Positions 36,721 through 49,800 of a DNA stretch of 64,000 bases are shown here, one piece after another. The DNA is taken from the NCBI RefSeq assembly GCF_009389715.1, contig NC_052409.1:3957775-4021774 (forward strand), read 5' to 3'. The notes beneath the pieces were generated by a model that had not been told where the DNA came from, did no database searches, and worked only from the letters and a program-made list of their open reading frames with translations. Positions within the stretch are counted from its first letter, which is position 1. Each line of letters begins with the position of its first letter. The stretch is from Phoenix dactylifera (lineage: Eukaryota; Streptophyta; Magnoliopsida; Arecales; Arecaceae). The position numbers and the translations under genes were made by a program.

Positions 36721-38869
36721 TACTAATGAAAGATGGGCCTCATTGTGCTTTCCAAGATGAGCAGACTAGTATGCATGTTGGAGGAAATGCTGCTCCCACC
36801 TTGTGGGTGGCATTCACATGCTGAGCATCCTTGAGCACACTAGTAGCTCATGTTATGTTGGCCATCAAAATCATCAGGCAAGCACTATATCAAAGTTGTA
36901 TCAATCAGGCAATAGACAAACGGTGACAGGTCATATAGTGAGGCCTAGCTTATGAGGTAAGTAACTTTGCTATATTGTTTGTATACAATTGTTTGAATTG
37001 GAACCAAAAAAAATTGATGCAACATGATGGTGTTAAGCTGAGTTAGGTATCCCTAACTAGTTTATCCAAAAAAGAATAATGGTCTTAAGAATATTATGTA
37101 TTGTATATATTGTACATTATATGTATGTAGCCTTAGTGGTAAGCTCGTGTCATGGTTATTGTAATCACCATGACTCTTTTCTATTATAATAATATTGATA
37201 GAGTGAGAGTTCTATACACCCCAAATCTCTTGGCTCAGTCCTAACCAACTGGATTTGTAGTTCATCTTAGGTAGCTGATACATTGATTTTAATTAGCAAG
37301 TTCACTAAAATCTTGATCATCCCCGCAGCAAGTATCTCAAGTAGATGGCAAACTGAATTTCACATTTTAATGGAACAAACTTGTACCCGTCAACTAATTA
37401 TAGTTGGTTTGCTCTTCCTAGGAAGTCTTCTTCTTCCCTAGCCATCTCTTTTTTTTTTTGGTACAATGGCGGCTCATACCTTACGGATGTAGAAACAACT
37501 AACAAAATCCGAAAACAACAAAGCAGAAAATGAATCCGACACTATGTCACGCTTTCTCTAAACAAAACCTTCAGAGTGGTGAGTCGCATAGGAAGCAACT
37601 CAGTCACTCTTGATGCATCTTAAATGGTAACTAAAGAATAAAAATACGCGGTCAACATAATTATTATGTATAACCTACATGTTGTGAAGCAAAAAGCCAA
37701 TTTCAGTACCGGAGATAATATGCTATTTATAGTGGCCTATTTCTACCATTTATACTATGATAACTAAAGCTTCATGCATCATAGGTCGGTCAAACACATA
37801 GGACAATAGCATGCATGGCCAGCGGATGCAGTTAGCAGACAAATTGTTTGACATACATCACACATGGTCATCCTTTTCTACATGTTTTTTTTTTTAACTG
37901 TAAGCTGAGGAAGTGAGATACTTCTCCCAATTAGTTCAAAACATGTACATTAAAATGGTAGGATAAAGAGTGCCCAAGACCCGGATCTTAGGGGCAAACC
38001 TAAATGATTATTATAACGAAACAATGAAGACAAGGAACTCCAAAGGAGAGTATGCCCAACAATCATCTTCTTGGAGCAAAGGTGCTCCAAAGACCATAGA
38101 ATCCAAGAGTCTTATGAAGCACCGAGTAGAAGGAGCCATTCTTTTAGAGGAAGATTCTCCAATGCATGTCGTTGTCTTGACCAAACTACAATGTTATGTT
38201 TGGCCAAGTTAGGTTGTGATTTAACGTAACGCTGTTGGAACAAGATTCGGGACAAAATACGAGCTACAAGACGAATGCCATTTCCCCACCAGCATGCCAT
38301 CATGTGGGCCCGGAATAATAACAAGTTGACTCTTTGAAAGGTGATGAGAAAATTATTCTGTACAAATTCTCTTGATTCCGTCCCATTTATGGGTCCAAGG
38401 AGCATTTTTCTAACGTCATGATGTCATTCGTCCTTACGGGCCAATTATGTGGTGGTTGATTCCATCTATTACTATTTTAACTTATATATTTTTAGATCAT
38501 GTGGACCTAAGCAATGATATTAGTTGGATACGGGGGGCACAAGCGCAGGATGACTCATGACCAAACACCTTTGATTTTTTCCAACCTTACATAATTGTCT
38601 CTGGAATGATCAAGTCATTTATTAGGGCTACACCCAATCTGTCCTCAATTTATTATCTTATTCAAAACTGATGAGCTATGAACTACTCTTTTTTTGAGTG
38701 AAATTTTGGATCCTCTCTCGTGTGCAAGTGCTGAGGAGAGGGACCAATCAATAGATTGAAGTCCTGCTAGAAACGGTATACTTCAAGTTCTGCTCCATTC
38801 ATGGTCCAGGCAATGCGATTCGCAGAAAAAGAAGAGAAGAAAGTGTGGTCAACGGAAAAGTAATGAGAT
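36721..38869. other. Spacer without recognised genes
   Basis: AT-rich intergenic DNA; only short non-conserved open frames. Confidence 0.5.
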
Positions 38870-39250
38870 GCCTCTTATTTGGTTGAAGTTTTTAAAGGAG
38901 AGAAATGAGAAAGTTATATTTTCATCACGTTTCATGAAAAAATCTTTTCCATAAGAAATATGGGAAAGTTACTTTCATGTGAGCCAGAAATCACTCCATT
39001 TTTATTTTTTTTTCAAAAAAGCCCATCAGCATTAAAGAAGCATTAAAGACCTAATTTTTATTAAGGGTATAATAAAAATTACATATAATTTTTTCAGAAA
39101 AATGGATGGTTAATCAAACATAAGCACTCTATAAATCTGTCACTTTTCCATTATCAACCAAACATGCCAAAAGTACTGTTTCAGGTATCCTCTTCCTACA
39201 AATCTACTTCCATATTCATAAGAGGAAGAATCCGTGAATCAAACAAGCCC
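38870..39250. mobile_element. Second copy of the Tourist-like MITE, inverted
   Basis: Reverse-complement relative of 32239-32718. A shared core reads gcattaaagacctaattttt here and its reverse complement near 32440-32465; the ends atttggttgaag (left) and caaacaagccc (right) match too. The copies are clearly diverged and this one is about 100 bp shorter. Confidence 0.7.
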
Positions 39251-39734
39251 TTGGAACAATCTTACCATGCTTCCCATTCCTCGGAACCAGGTTCGACTTT
39301 CCAGCAGCTCATAACATGGTCACCAGAGCAAGAATAAAGCTCCATGTGAGGCACCAATCCAAATGACTTAAATTAATGGAACCTTTTCACCCACTCTCCA
39401 ACCAAATCATTACAAAATGATACAGGAGGAGATACACCATGCCAATGTGCCTCTACAAATACCTTGATTGTGATTTAATGAACTTCAGACAAGCAGTTCT
39501 GTGGTGCACACATTTTTATCGTCTTGCTAGTCCCTGGTGCAACACATCCTTTATTAGAAGATCCATAAACCAGACATATATAGCTCAAACCAGTACTGAA
39601 TCATTCTTAGATCATATCAGATCATGATGAGCAAAACTAGCACCAGATTACAACCAAACCATCCCAAAACACCACCCAAACTGCGTGAATTGTGAGTTAA
39701 GTTGCGTCTTTTAATCTACATAGCTGTAATCTAT

Positions 39735-40505
39735 GCCTGCTTGATAAGAATCTGATGCCAATTCGTCCCAGCACCAAAAATAGTGCCTGTCAAATCTCAT
39801 CGCCACCTGGTTGGCATGCATTATTCTCTAATTTACCAAACTAAGGGCATGTTTACTTTGCAACTAGAATCAAAATTGAAATGAATTAAAATGGAGATCG
39901 GCGTGACCCTATTTCTCGACATGTTTGGTTCGTGACTAGATCGAAATCGGAATGGAATTTACATACTAGGAAAAAAAGTAGGAATTAGGTTTTGAAGGAT
40001 TCGGGCATTTCCATTCTTCCTTAGAATCAGAATAGAAATAATACTCCCTCTAACCAAATAGTTGAAATAGAAGTCACTTATTTCCACTCAAGAGTCTAAC
40101 TCTCTCCAATCAAATATATCATAAATCTCAAAATTAGAACCTATGCCTCCTTGAACAGAATTTAATGCTAATTAGTTCCACTACTGCCCGGTTGGCATGC
40201 ATTATTTTTTAATCAACCAAACTAAGGGCATATTTAATTTGCGCCCAGAATTGGAATTGGAATGAATCGAAATGGAAATTAAAATAGCTATATCCTTCGA
40301 TATATTTGTTTTATGACCTAAATCGAAATTAGAAAATAAAAATATTTTTTTAATAAAAATATGGATTAGGTTTTGAAGGATCGAATATTTCCATTCTCTT
40401 TTGAAATCAAAATAAAAATATTTTTTTAATAAAATAATTGGAATGGAGTCTCTCACTAATTTTCATTCAAGAGTCCAGCTCCGCCGAAGTAAACAAACAG
40501 AGCCC
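39735..40505. repeat. Tandem pair of MITE copies with shared flank
   Basis: A unit of about 380 bp occurs twice. Each contains a flank with ggttggcatgcattatt followed by ccaaactaa and then a MITE (from 39845 and from 40226; period 381). The MITE starts GGGCATGTTTACTTTG and the second copy ends CGAAGTAAACAAACAGAGCCC in two overlapping pieces, an inverted-repeat match. The first copy has a decayed right end (about 40125). The duplication therefore copied the element together with its left flank. The second copy ends about 305 bp upstream of the PIG-L start codon. Confidence 0.72.
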
Positions 40506-40811
40506 AAATCCAACACCTGATCCCCCCAACGTAACAAAAGCCCAAGGCCGGGATCGGGATTCGGGACCGTCCCTTCCCCCCACCCCCCAAGAAGTCCAGT
40601 ATTCCATAAACTTTCTATGCGGATCTAAGGCTGCATCGTCGATTACTTCACGAGCCGACCAGCGGACGGCAGATCTGGCATCCGCAAAGAAAATTCCGGA
40701 GCGTAAAATGGAGGTTCTTTTCCACCGTTCTACGAAACCTCACCATCTTCGTAGTTTCTTAGGTTCTTGATGCCCGAATGCTTCCCTCCTCCCTTGGCGA
40801 TTCCTTTTGAA
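40506..40811 (+). promoter_or_regulatory. PIG-L proximal promoter and 5' UTR
   Basis: GC-richer than its surroundings. An upstream in-frame ATG at 40770 would add 14 residues; the ATG at 40812 starts directly with the hydrophobic segment typical of PIG-L, so I prefer it. The upstream edge is set by the MITE ending at 40505. Confidence 0.4.
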
Positions 40812-43800
40812 ATGGCGTGGATCTTGGCAGCCGTGACAGTGATTTCTCTCTGGGCGATCTCTCTATGGAGAGTCCTATGCGGTTTTTCTTGCTTTCCGTC
40901 GAAACCGGCATTCCTCCCTTCTTCCGGTGAGTTGCATCTCGATCGACGGCCCGTTTCTTTCTCGTTTCTCTCGAATATAAACCTATTATTGTTCGAATCT
41001 TGTTCAAATGATTATGTTTTTCTCCCCAAATTTTTCTGTCGCAGGTTCTGGCAAGAAAAGAAATGTGTTACTCGTCGTGGCGCATCCGGATGACGAGTCC
41101 ATGTATGGTCTCATTCTTGATTTCAGGGTTCTTACGTTTCGTTCGATTCCACACCTGATTTTGGTTTGAATTTTTTGTATTTAAGACGATTGGACGTTGG
41201 GATCCTGATTTGGTTTCTATCGGTTCCATTTTTCTCGTTTTCGTGAAATTTCGGAATTACATATGCGATAATTTAATTTTTGATCGGCGTTCTTATGATT
41301 AACTTGTAGAACTGATGATTTTAATGGTTTCGTATAGATAGGCGATTTTGGTGGCAGATCGGTAGCGTGTAAATTGGCAGAGCATTTGCTTTTGCTTGCG
41401 GAATTAAAGTTGCCAAAGAATGATTCTTTTTAGTGGTTAATGAGTTACAATCTAAGGGCATATCATTGGGGATCCATTGTTTTAGCCTTCTTGATTTGTG
41501 GCCTTTATATTTCCCCTTCTTTTCCCCTACATAATGGCCTCTGCAATGATGTCGGACCTGCTTGTGACATCTTTGCACACCTGTTGGTTTAAGAACTTTC
41601 ACCTATCTTAGATAAGATAGACAAGATGCTATCCCGCTAACTTTTCCCAAAGCTTCTACCGCCAAAATGCTGTCCGATGTGGTTGAGTGCTTATTTATTG
41701 TTTTGCTTGGGTAAAGAACTCTTGTTTCATCTTAATATTTTTGTGGTCACTCATCATGAATGGTTTTTCTTAGAAATTCATAATTGGTTACTGGTATTTC
41801 TAGCATTTAACTCTCAATCCATGATCAGTAATGATTAATGGATGCATAAATAGTCAGACTAGTATGTTTCTGGACATGTCAGCTCTTAAGTGAGTAGTTT
41901 CTTTCAAAAGGTGTATTTCCCTAGGAGTGTTTCTTTATACCATGGGGTGGTCTTTTTGGATATTTTCATACGTATTTTAATTTTGACTATTTTTGTAAAG
42001 GTCGAAGAGTTGTTAAGTTGTTAGCAAATTATCTTGGACTGCAGCAGTTAACATTTATGATTTTTTTCTTTGTCCATTCTTGAGAAAAACAAAGAGTATT
42101 GCTTTAATTTCTACCATTTCCACCTCTTTGTTTATTAAGCATTAACACCAAACTTGCCAGAGCTGTTGCCACCTCATCATAAAGCTGTCTATATCCTCCT
42201 GGACTATCCTCCTGGACTATATGCTTGTTTTAATTAAATTCTGTTCTTCTCCTAGTAATATTTAGTTATTTACTATAATTTGTTATTAACTTTAATGGCT
42301 TCCATGCAGGTTTTTTGCTCCAACCATTCTTTTCCTGACCTCAGAGGGGCATAATCTTCACATTCTCTGCATGTCAACTGGTATTATATATAGTGCTATC
42401 TAGAACTACGTGGAAACTTGCATAATGAATTCTGTTTTTAAACCATGTTTTGTAGGTTCTAGTGCCATTTACGATTTTAGCCTCTCATTGTAATATAGTT
42501 GATAAAATTTGTAGAATGCAACAGTTGCTTTTGACGTCGTGGAACATGTTCATTCCACAAATGCTTGAGCTTCCTTTCTGATTTCACAGTTGTTCAATTA
42601 TTTGATTTACTTCTATCTTTTCCCCTTTGACTGAAACTTAACAAATTGGTTTTAACAGTAATAACCACTAAAATTATTTAATTGCAGCAGTTTATTTTTT
42701 AATGAATTATGAATTACATATTTTAGAAATTTTTAGAAGTTCTCTTAATATCTTGTTTTTGAGATTAACTATACAAATGACTATCTGCTGATGATTATAC
42801 AGGTTTATTGGTTTTTCAAAATGCCCTGAATGAAGAAAATGTAATGCACACATGACATTGACCAGTGCAATTAGAAATATAGTTATATTTGTTGAGTGTA
42901 TTAGACTGTTGAGAGTACTATATTCAGCGTAAAGTATAAAAATATCTTTTTGGTTCAAAAATATCAACACTTTGATGGTCATACTTGTAGCTGCTACTTC
43001 TCATTGGCAACAGTCTTCAATCACTATGTACCAGCTAAATGCATGAGTGTCATCATAGCAACATTTGGCACATTGCTAGATTTCATAAGACATACATGTG
43101 TGTGGACCATATGCTAGACTCTATGCAATTGAATTATTTAATGACTGGAAGATTGCTAACTTTTGTTGTCGAATCTGTACATGATGAAAGTTCTTGATAG
43201 TAAATTAATTCTAAACAGCAGCAGCCTGATATCTGTTGTAGGTAATGCTGAAGGTGTGGGAAATGTTCGTAAGGAAGAATTGTATCGGGCTTGTGTTGTT
43301 CTCAAGGTTTCTTGTACTGGTGCAAGATACTCTTCTTGGATAGTTATCTTAATATCTAGTAGTTTTCTTATCAGATTTCATATTTTATTCTGCAGATTCC
43401 GCTCCAACATGTTAAAATCTTGGATCACCCAGAGTTACAGGTTATCTCTTGCAAGCAATAAAACTTGTAAATTCATTAATACTAAGTATATGATGCTTGA
43501 CTTTGTAGTTACAAATGCTACTCTGTTTCAGGATGGATTCAACAATCGATGGGACCATAAATTATTATCAACAATTATTGAAGATGAAATCAAAATGTGG
43601 GATATTGACTCAGTAAGATCTATTCAAATTTCTGAAATCTTGTCTGAGATTTTAAATCTCTGTTATAGATTTATATGCATTTGATAACTGTAGTTTTTTA
43701 TTCCATTTTCAGTATATATTCTTCTTACTTCCTAGTTAGGACTGGTGCATTCTATGAAATTCTTTCTAGTTTACACCGAGGTCGGCTGAACCGTCCCGAA

Positions 43801-46800
43801 CCTTACGGTTCCGACCGACTCGAGCCGTACCGGTGGCTCACTGGTACAGTTCCGGCAACGGAAATGAGACCCGTTACCGGAGCCGAAGAAGGAGAAGGAA
43901 AGAGAGAGCGAGTGGAGGAGGAAGGGAGAGGGAGAGGTGGCGGAGGGCCGGCGGAGGCTGCGGGGGCGGCGGAGGCCGCGGCAAGCAAGGCAGCGGCTGG
44001 TTCTCTGTTTCGAACGAAATAAAGGTCTAACCGGCTAAATTTTTTTGAAATTTTAAGTGAAATCGGCAAATTGCTTGTCGATTTAAAAATTCTGAAATTT
44101 TTAGCTGTGGCCGGCCCCCTGCGGCCCTCCGCCGGCGTCCGCCACCCTCTCTCCCTCTTCCCCTTCTCTCTCTCTTTTTCTCTTCCACGGTACGGTGTCC
44201 TCTCTCGGTATAGGCCCGGCACGGCCTGTACCGAGTCGTCCTGCCGGAGAACTGGTAAGGTGCCTGGTACCGGTTCCTCCAACCTTGGTTTACACTATCT
44301 TTTTTTCCCTAAATGGAAAGCCTACCATTTTGGGAGGGGATTCAGGGAACTTGTATTTTTGTGATTTTTACATTCATTGTGAGAACAACACATCTGTAAC
44401 AATGTGCCTGTTATATATTATTTTTATATAACTTGCACCTTCTCAATATACATAAGTTTAATTAGCTTTCTTTAGAGAAGTCCCTTTTGAAAGTTTGACC
44501 TACAAGTATTGTGTTAGTGCTATTCATATGTGAATAGTTTTTACTTATTTTACTTACAAACTTGAATCAAATTTCTGGTTGAAAAGATAATGTTACCTTT
44601 TACGGAGCCATTTTCCTTATTACACTGTCTTGCTTATGTAAACACCCACAATAATCTAGTATTCAATAGAAAAATGCTAGATTGCATGTAACGCTCCAAA
44701 TCCGGAGCATGATTTGTCATGCCCTAGATTCGGATCCTGACTTGGCTGTGCCACCGTGGGGTAAACCCACAATAACATGAGACCAAACGTTTTATTTAAA
44801 ATTTCAAATCCATCTTAACTTTCAAATTTATCTCAAAGAGAATATAATAAATAAAAGTTTAATTTTATTATTCATTAAATGCAACCAATATTGGTTCAAA
44901 GCATTTACATCAAACATAAATACTAACCCATAATCCTCAGTATTTAGAAGATTACTAAGTTACAAATTCATAAGCAACTAAAGAATTAAAGTTCTGTCAT
45001 ATAATTCGCCAAGCTTGCTAGCACGAACTCCAAGCCTGGACCATCCTTCATCCTTACTGACCCAATTCGTCTGGAGAGAAAAATATAAATAGAGATATAT
45101 GAGCGACACAGCTCAGTAAATAGATCTTTCATTACCTTATCGAATCAAACATAAATTTTTTCCATGTCAATGCATCATTTTAAGAAAAATAACAGTTATT
45201 GCCAAAATAAAGCATTTTATAGTACAATATATTAAAACAAGCCATAAAGCCAATCATGCATGCCTAAATCATCCATCTTTTTTTGTAAACATAGTTCCAA
45301 GTTTATATTGCAAATAAATTTGTAAATCATTCTTTATATCATTTAACTCTATTATGGATCAAAACATTGTTCACAAATATTCGTGCTACGGTCACTTTTT
45401 ACCCGTGACTTGGCTTCGTGTTATCGTGGGTTTACCTCTCGGTGGCACGACCAAGTTATGCTCCGGATCCAAGGCATGACAAATTATGCTTCTAATCTAG
45501 GGCATGACAAAATGGTATCAGAGCGGATCCAACTTATAACCTATGTAGATTAGGAGATATTGCAACACGAATCCATTGGGGTTGACCATGGGCTGATCGT
45601 GGTGTTTGTGATTAGATTTGAATGGATTTGAATCCTTAACCTGACGAGTACGTTAGGGCTTAAATGGAAAAAATATGTGAGGACTCATGTGGGCATGTGT
45701 TTGGTCCCACATCAGTTATTTGCTAGATTGATTTTGGATACTTATACAAGATCAAGGAACCTAAATAATACCTTCCAGCTAGCATTTTTGGGTGAGGTCT
45801 TGGGTTGTCACATTGCGAGTAAGGTAGTGATATATCATTTGTTTCTGCTGCCTCCCCTTGGTTCAAGCTACTACAAACTCTTCCATCATAACAAATACAG
45901 CATTTCTCCCATTTCTTTTTTTTTCTTTGTTTTTATTTGAAGACTGAAAGGCTCTTCTTACATTTTGGTTCATAAACCATTTGCCATGGAAGGGAAGTGG
46001 GCCCAAAAATGACGTGACTGGAACCAATTCAAAGCTAGGGTGGGCATGTGCCCCCTGGCTTCCTCCATTGGATGGATGAGTATGATCAAATAATTAGCAA
46101 CACAAATGACAATATACATTTATTGCTAAGAGGTGTGATTCAATATTGTTTAAGGTACAACAACGCCATCGGTATGTTATGATGATTTCTAATAAAGCGT
46201 CTTATAAGCTTGATACATGTTATTAGAAGTTCCCTCCGTGTTCTGTTCCAATTGCATAAAATGAGCAAGAATGATGTTTTTGTGTTGGTGCTACTAATAT
46301 ATGCTATTGTTGTAATCATCATCAAAATTTGCATATAGAACTCAAGGTTGGGAGGGCTAAAAGAAAGGGAAACAAAGTGGAAACTATTGAGTGTGAGAAC
46401 TTGATGTGCCAAACTTCGACAAATTAGAGCTTGAAATCATGGAAAATTTAGAAGAAAATTCCTTGATGTGCCCAATAAGATTTAAAACTTTCTGACAAGG
46501 CCCTAATAGTCACCAAAAGTAGATTTATGAAAGGAGGGACTGACGATAGAAACCAAGCGCACCTAGAAACAATAAAAAAACAATGCTGAATCCTTGGATG
46601 ATTAAAATCTACATAAGAGGAAAGTCTACAAGGCTTTCACAATATTCTGGAGAAAACCACAAGGAATAGTAGTTTCGTGCAGAATCAATTGAATGAAGAT
46701 TTAAAAAAATTGCTAATCTAGAGAGAGGATCAATATTTGTGCACAAATGGAGAGAAAAAAATTGGAGGAACAACACTTGGAAAGAATATGTAGGCAAACA

Positions 46801-49800
46801 CAAGTTGGGGAAAGAAGAACAAATCTCTAGGGTTTGTCTATATTGTTGGTTATGTCATGAATAAATTCAATTTCTTGAATTCTATTGTTCAACAAAGGCT
46901 ACAGTGAATTGACTGTTGAATCAACCATATACAACCTTCGGCAAGCCAACCTAGCTGTAAATTCCTCTTGTGCAAAACCTAAAGGTTTTATCACAATCTT
47001 TCATGGAGTCATTGACTTGAATGACTAAATTTTTGTGTCTTTTGGTGAGAGTATCTTGAGAAGCTTCATCATGTTAGCGATGAGCTAACATTTCAGCCTA
47101 GCAGCAGGTATAAAGAGTAGACGAGCCACTCTCCAGTAACTGCTCTTTGATGCTCCCAGAAGAAGCATAGGAGGAGATCTTTGACAATTTACCCAGAATT
47201 AGTTGCTGGAAAGATTTAATAAATCATGCCTTCCACTAGCATAGGCAATAGCCAAGTTTGTGTATGTAATTGTAGTTAGTCACCATTTGCTAAGCCTACC
47301 AACATAGAGAACAGAAGAATCACTTAGTAAATATAATACAGTATCGCTACTATTGCTTTATACTTTGTAAACCAAGTACTATCTTTTAGATCGATTTCTG
47401 GGGAACTTTTAACAATGATAGTCCACCATTAAAATACTCATGTCAACTAGTAACAACTCTATAGATTCATGTTATCAATTTGTCTTTTGAGAATTCAGAC
47501 TGCCATTTGATTTTTATATTTGGTGCTCTTCACTTTATCTTTCTCAAAGCCGAGTGCTTCTCACCTTCTTTTTGTTTAAAAATTTAAAAGATTATCTTCT
47601 TCGTGCTTTTTAAGTTGCCAAAATATGAATTTTTTAATATGATAAGATAACAATTTTTAACATGTAGTTGCTACTAGATGCACATTTTTAAAGCCATTGA
47701 CTTGTAAAACAGAAAACATACTTATATATAATATAATTTCTTTTTCTTTTGTGAGAATGCGGCACATATTTTGAATCTTCTGAACATTTCAAAGCCCTCT
47801 TTGTAGACATATCAATGAGCGAATATCAACAAATACTTTAAGTGTAAGCAATGCTTGTTTTATATATGTAATAGAAATTCTTGGAAGTACTATTTATGCT
47901 AAAAAAATGCATATCTGCCCTTCCACCCACATTGAATCCATTCCATGCATCTAATGTTGCATTATGTTATTTTGCTTTAGTTAATTACATTTGATAAGTT
48001 TGGAGTATCTGGACATCCAAATCACCGTGCTGTTCATCATGGAATATGGTTAGTTGATTTCCCTAGTTCAAGCTTTTTAAAATTGCTAAGGTTTTTCTTC
48101 ATTACTTCTAATATAGTGTTTACAGTTACATTTTCCATTGCATGTTCTTAACACTGTTTTTTATTATGATTGGCCTAAAAACTAGAATGATATCATTTAA
48201 CTTTAAGTTACTTATTGTTATATTTCTTAGATCACTTCTAATGCTAGAATCTAGGGGGGAAATAATTTTTTTATTCTTGATAATGATCTTTACACAAAGT
48301 ACATGCACATTATACAAAGTATAATGTGAATATGTACATGTAATTCGTTTCACCATGGATACAGACAACTCATGCACAAACGACATGTTTTTATATATTA
48401 TTTGAGTTCATATGAACTGGTAATTTAATAGACACTTTATTTAACCAGAATAGGTATAATGGCTTCTTTATGAAAAAGATGCATATTATATTTCATTTCT
48501 TTTCCTTTTTATAATATTTTGGATTTCATAATTGAGTGGAAATTGCTCAAGGAATGTCGAAACTGCTTTCCCTTGACTTTTTTTTTTTTGTAAAGAGGTT
48601 TTGCGTAAGCACATGACATAGCCATAATCACAACCAACAAGTCTTTGTGTATACTTTTAATACTGCCATTGCATATGGTCATGAAGGAAACTAATATGCT
48701 ATTTTGGATGTATCAACATGTTGGCACTCCATTGTTATATCTCATTGAGGTGATATTACTAAAGTGTTTTGTCAAGGTAACTTTTTGTTCATTTTCTACC
48801 AACACAGTATTTTGGTATTAGGGAAGACCTTGGGGTTTCTTCGATTTTTCTAAATCAGTACTTCGTTAAATTTTAAAAAATTTACAGAAAACAAACATAT
48901 GTTATATTTTTAAATCATACCACCCATTAGCAAATGATAACTTTTCATTCATAGAATTCTAATATAGGTTTAGGGTGATGTGTTCTGCAAAGTTACCTCT
49001 TTTGAGTTGAAAGATGATTGGATTAAATCAAGTGTTTGGATATTTTCAACAAAGAAACATGAAATATGCAAATCTTTTGTTATTATTCAGAATTAGCAGG
49101 TATAACCAAATTAATTAGTATTTTACCTTCTGATACCACAATTGAAGTAAGAAAAACACAGTTCTATTCACATAAAACTAATTTCTTGTTGACTGTAATT
49201 AACAAGGCATGTAGTGCTTATTAATTTAAACTTAGTTAAATATGATTTAATACATAATGTTAATATTTAATGTTTCATTCTTATCAAGTGGTAAGATTCA
49301 ATCACTAAATCACAAGATTTTAGTAATAATGCTCAGAATACTAACTCATTTTTTATGCCTTAAAGAATTTGTGCTCGCTATGTAGCTACCGCCCATATAT
49401 GTGCACCCATTGCCTATATTTAGTTAGCTAGTACTTAGATGTCTAATTGGAAATACTTGGAAATTGTCACTCTTCTTGTATTCTATGTATTTACTTCTTT
49501 GTTGTTCTGGTTGACTTGTCAACAGCATGCTGTTATCTGATAACTCACAAAGAAACATGGAAGCCTGGGAACTTGTACGATTCTTCCTCTATATCTACCT
49601 TGCTCGGTGAAAAATTTTGCTACTTAGTTCTATGCTTCTATATCATAATTTTCAGGAAAAAATATAGGGTGACACACTCAAGCTTGGGTGATTCCCAAAC
49701 ACCCCCTCCTCTTTAAAAATTTTCAAGGCGGCCATTTAGGTTTCCAAATTGTTCCAAAGTGGTTCTCTGACTCGCCAACCAGCCAATATGGTTAGCTTGT

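Noticed and set aside
43803-44282. 159-codon minus-strand and 115-codon plus-strand open frames
   Set aside because: They are opposite readings of the palindromic GC-rich element and have low complexity.
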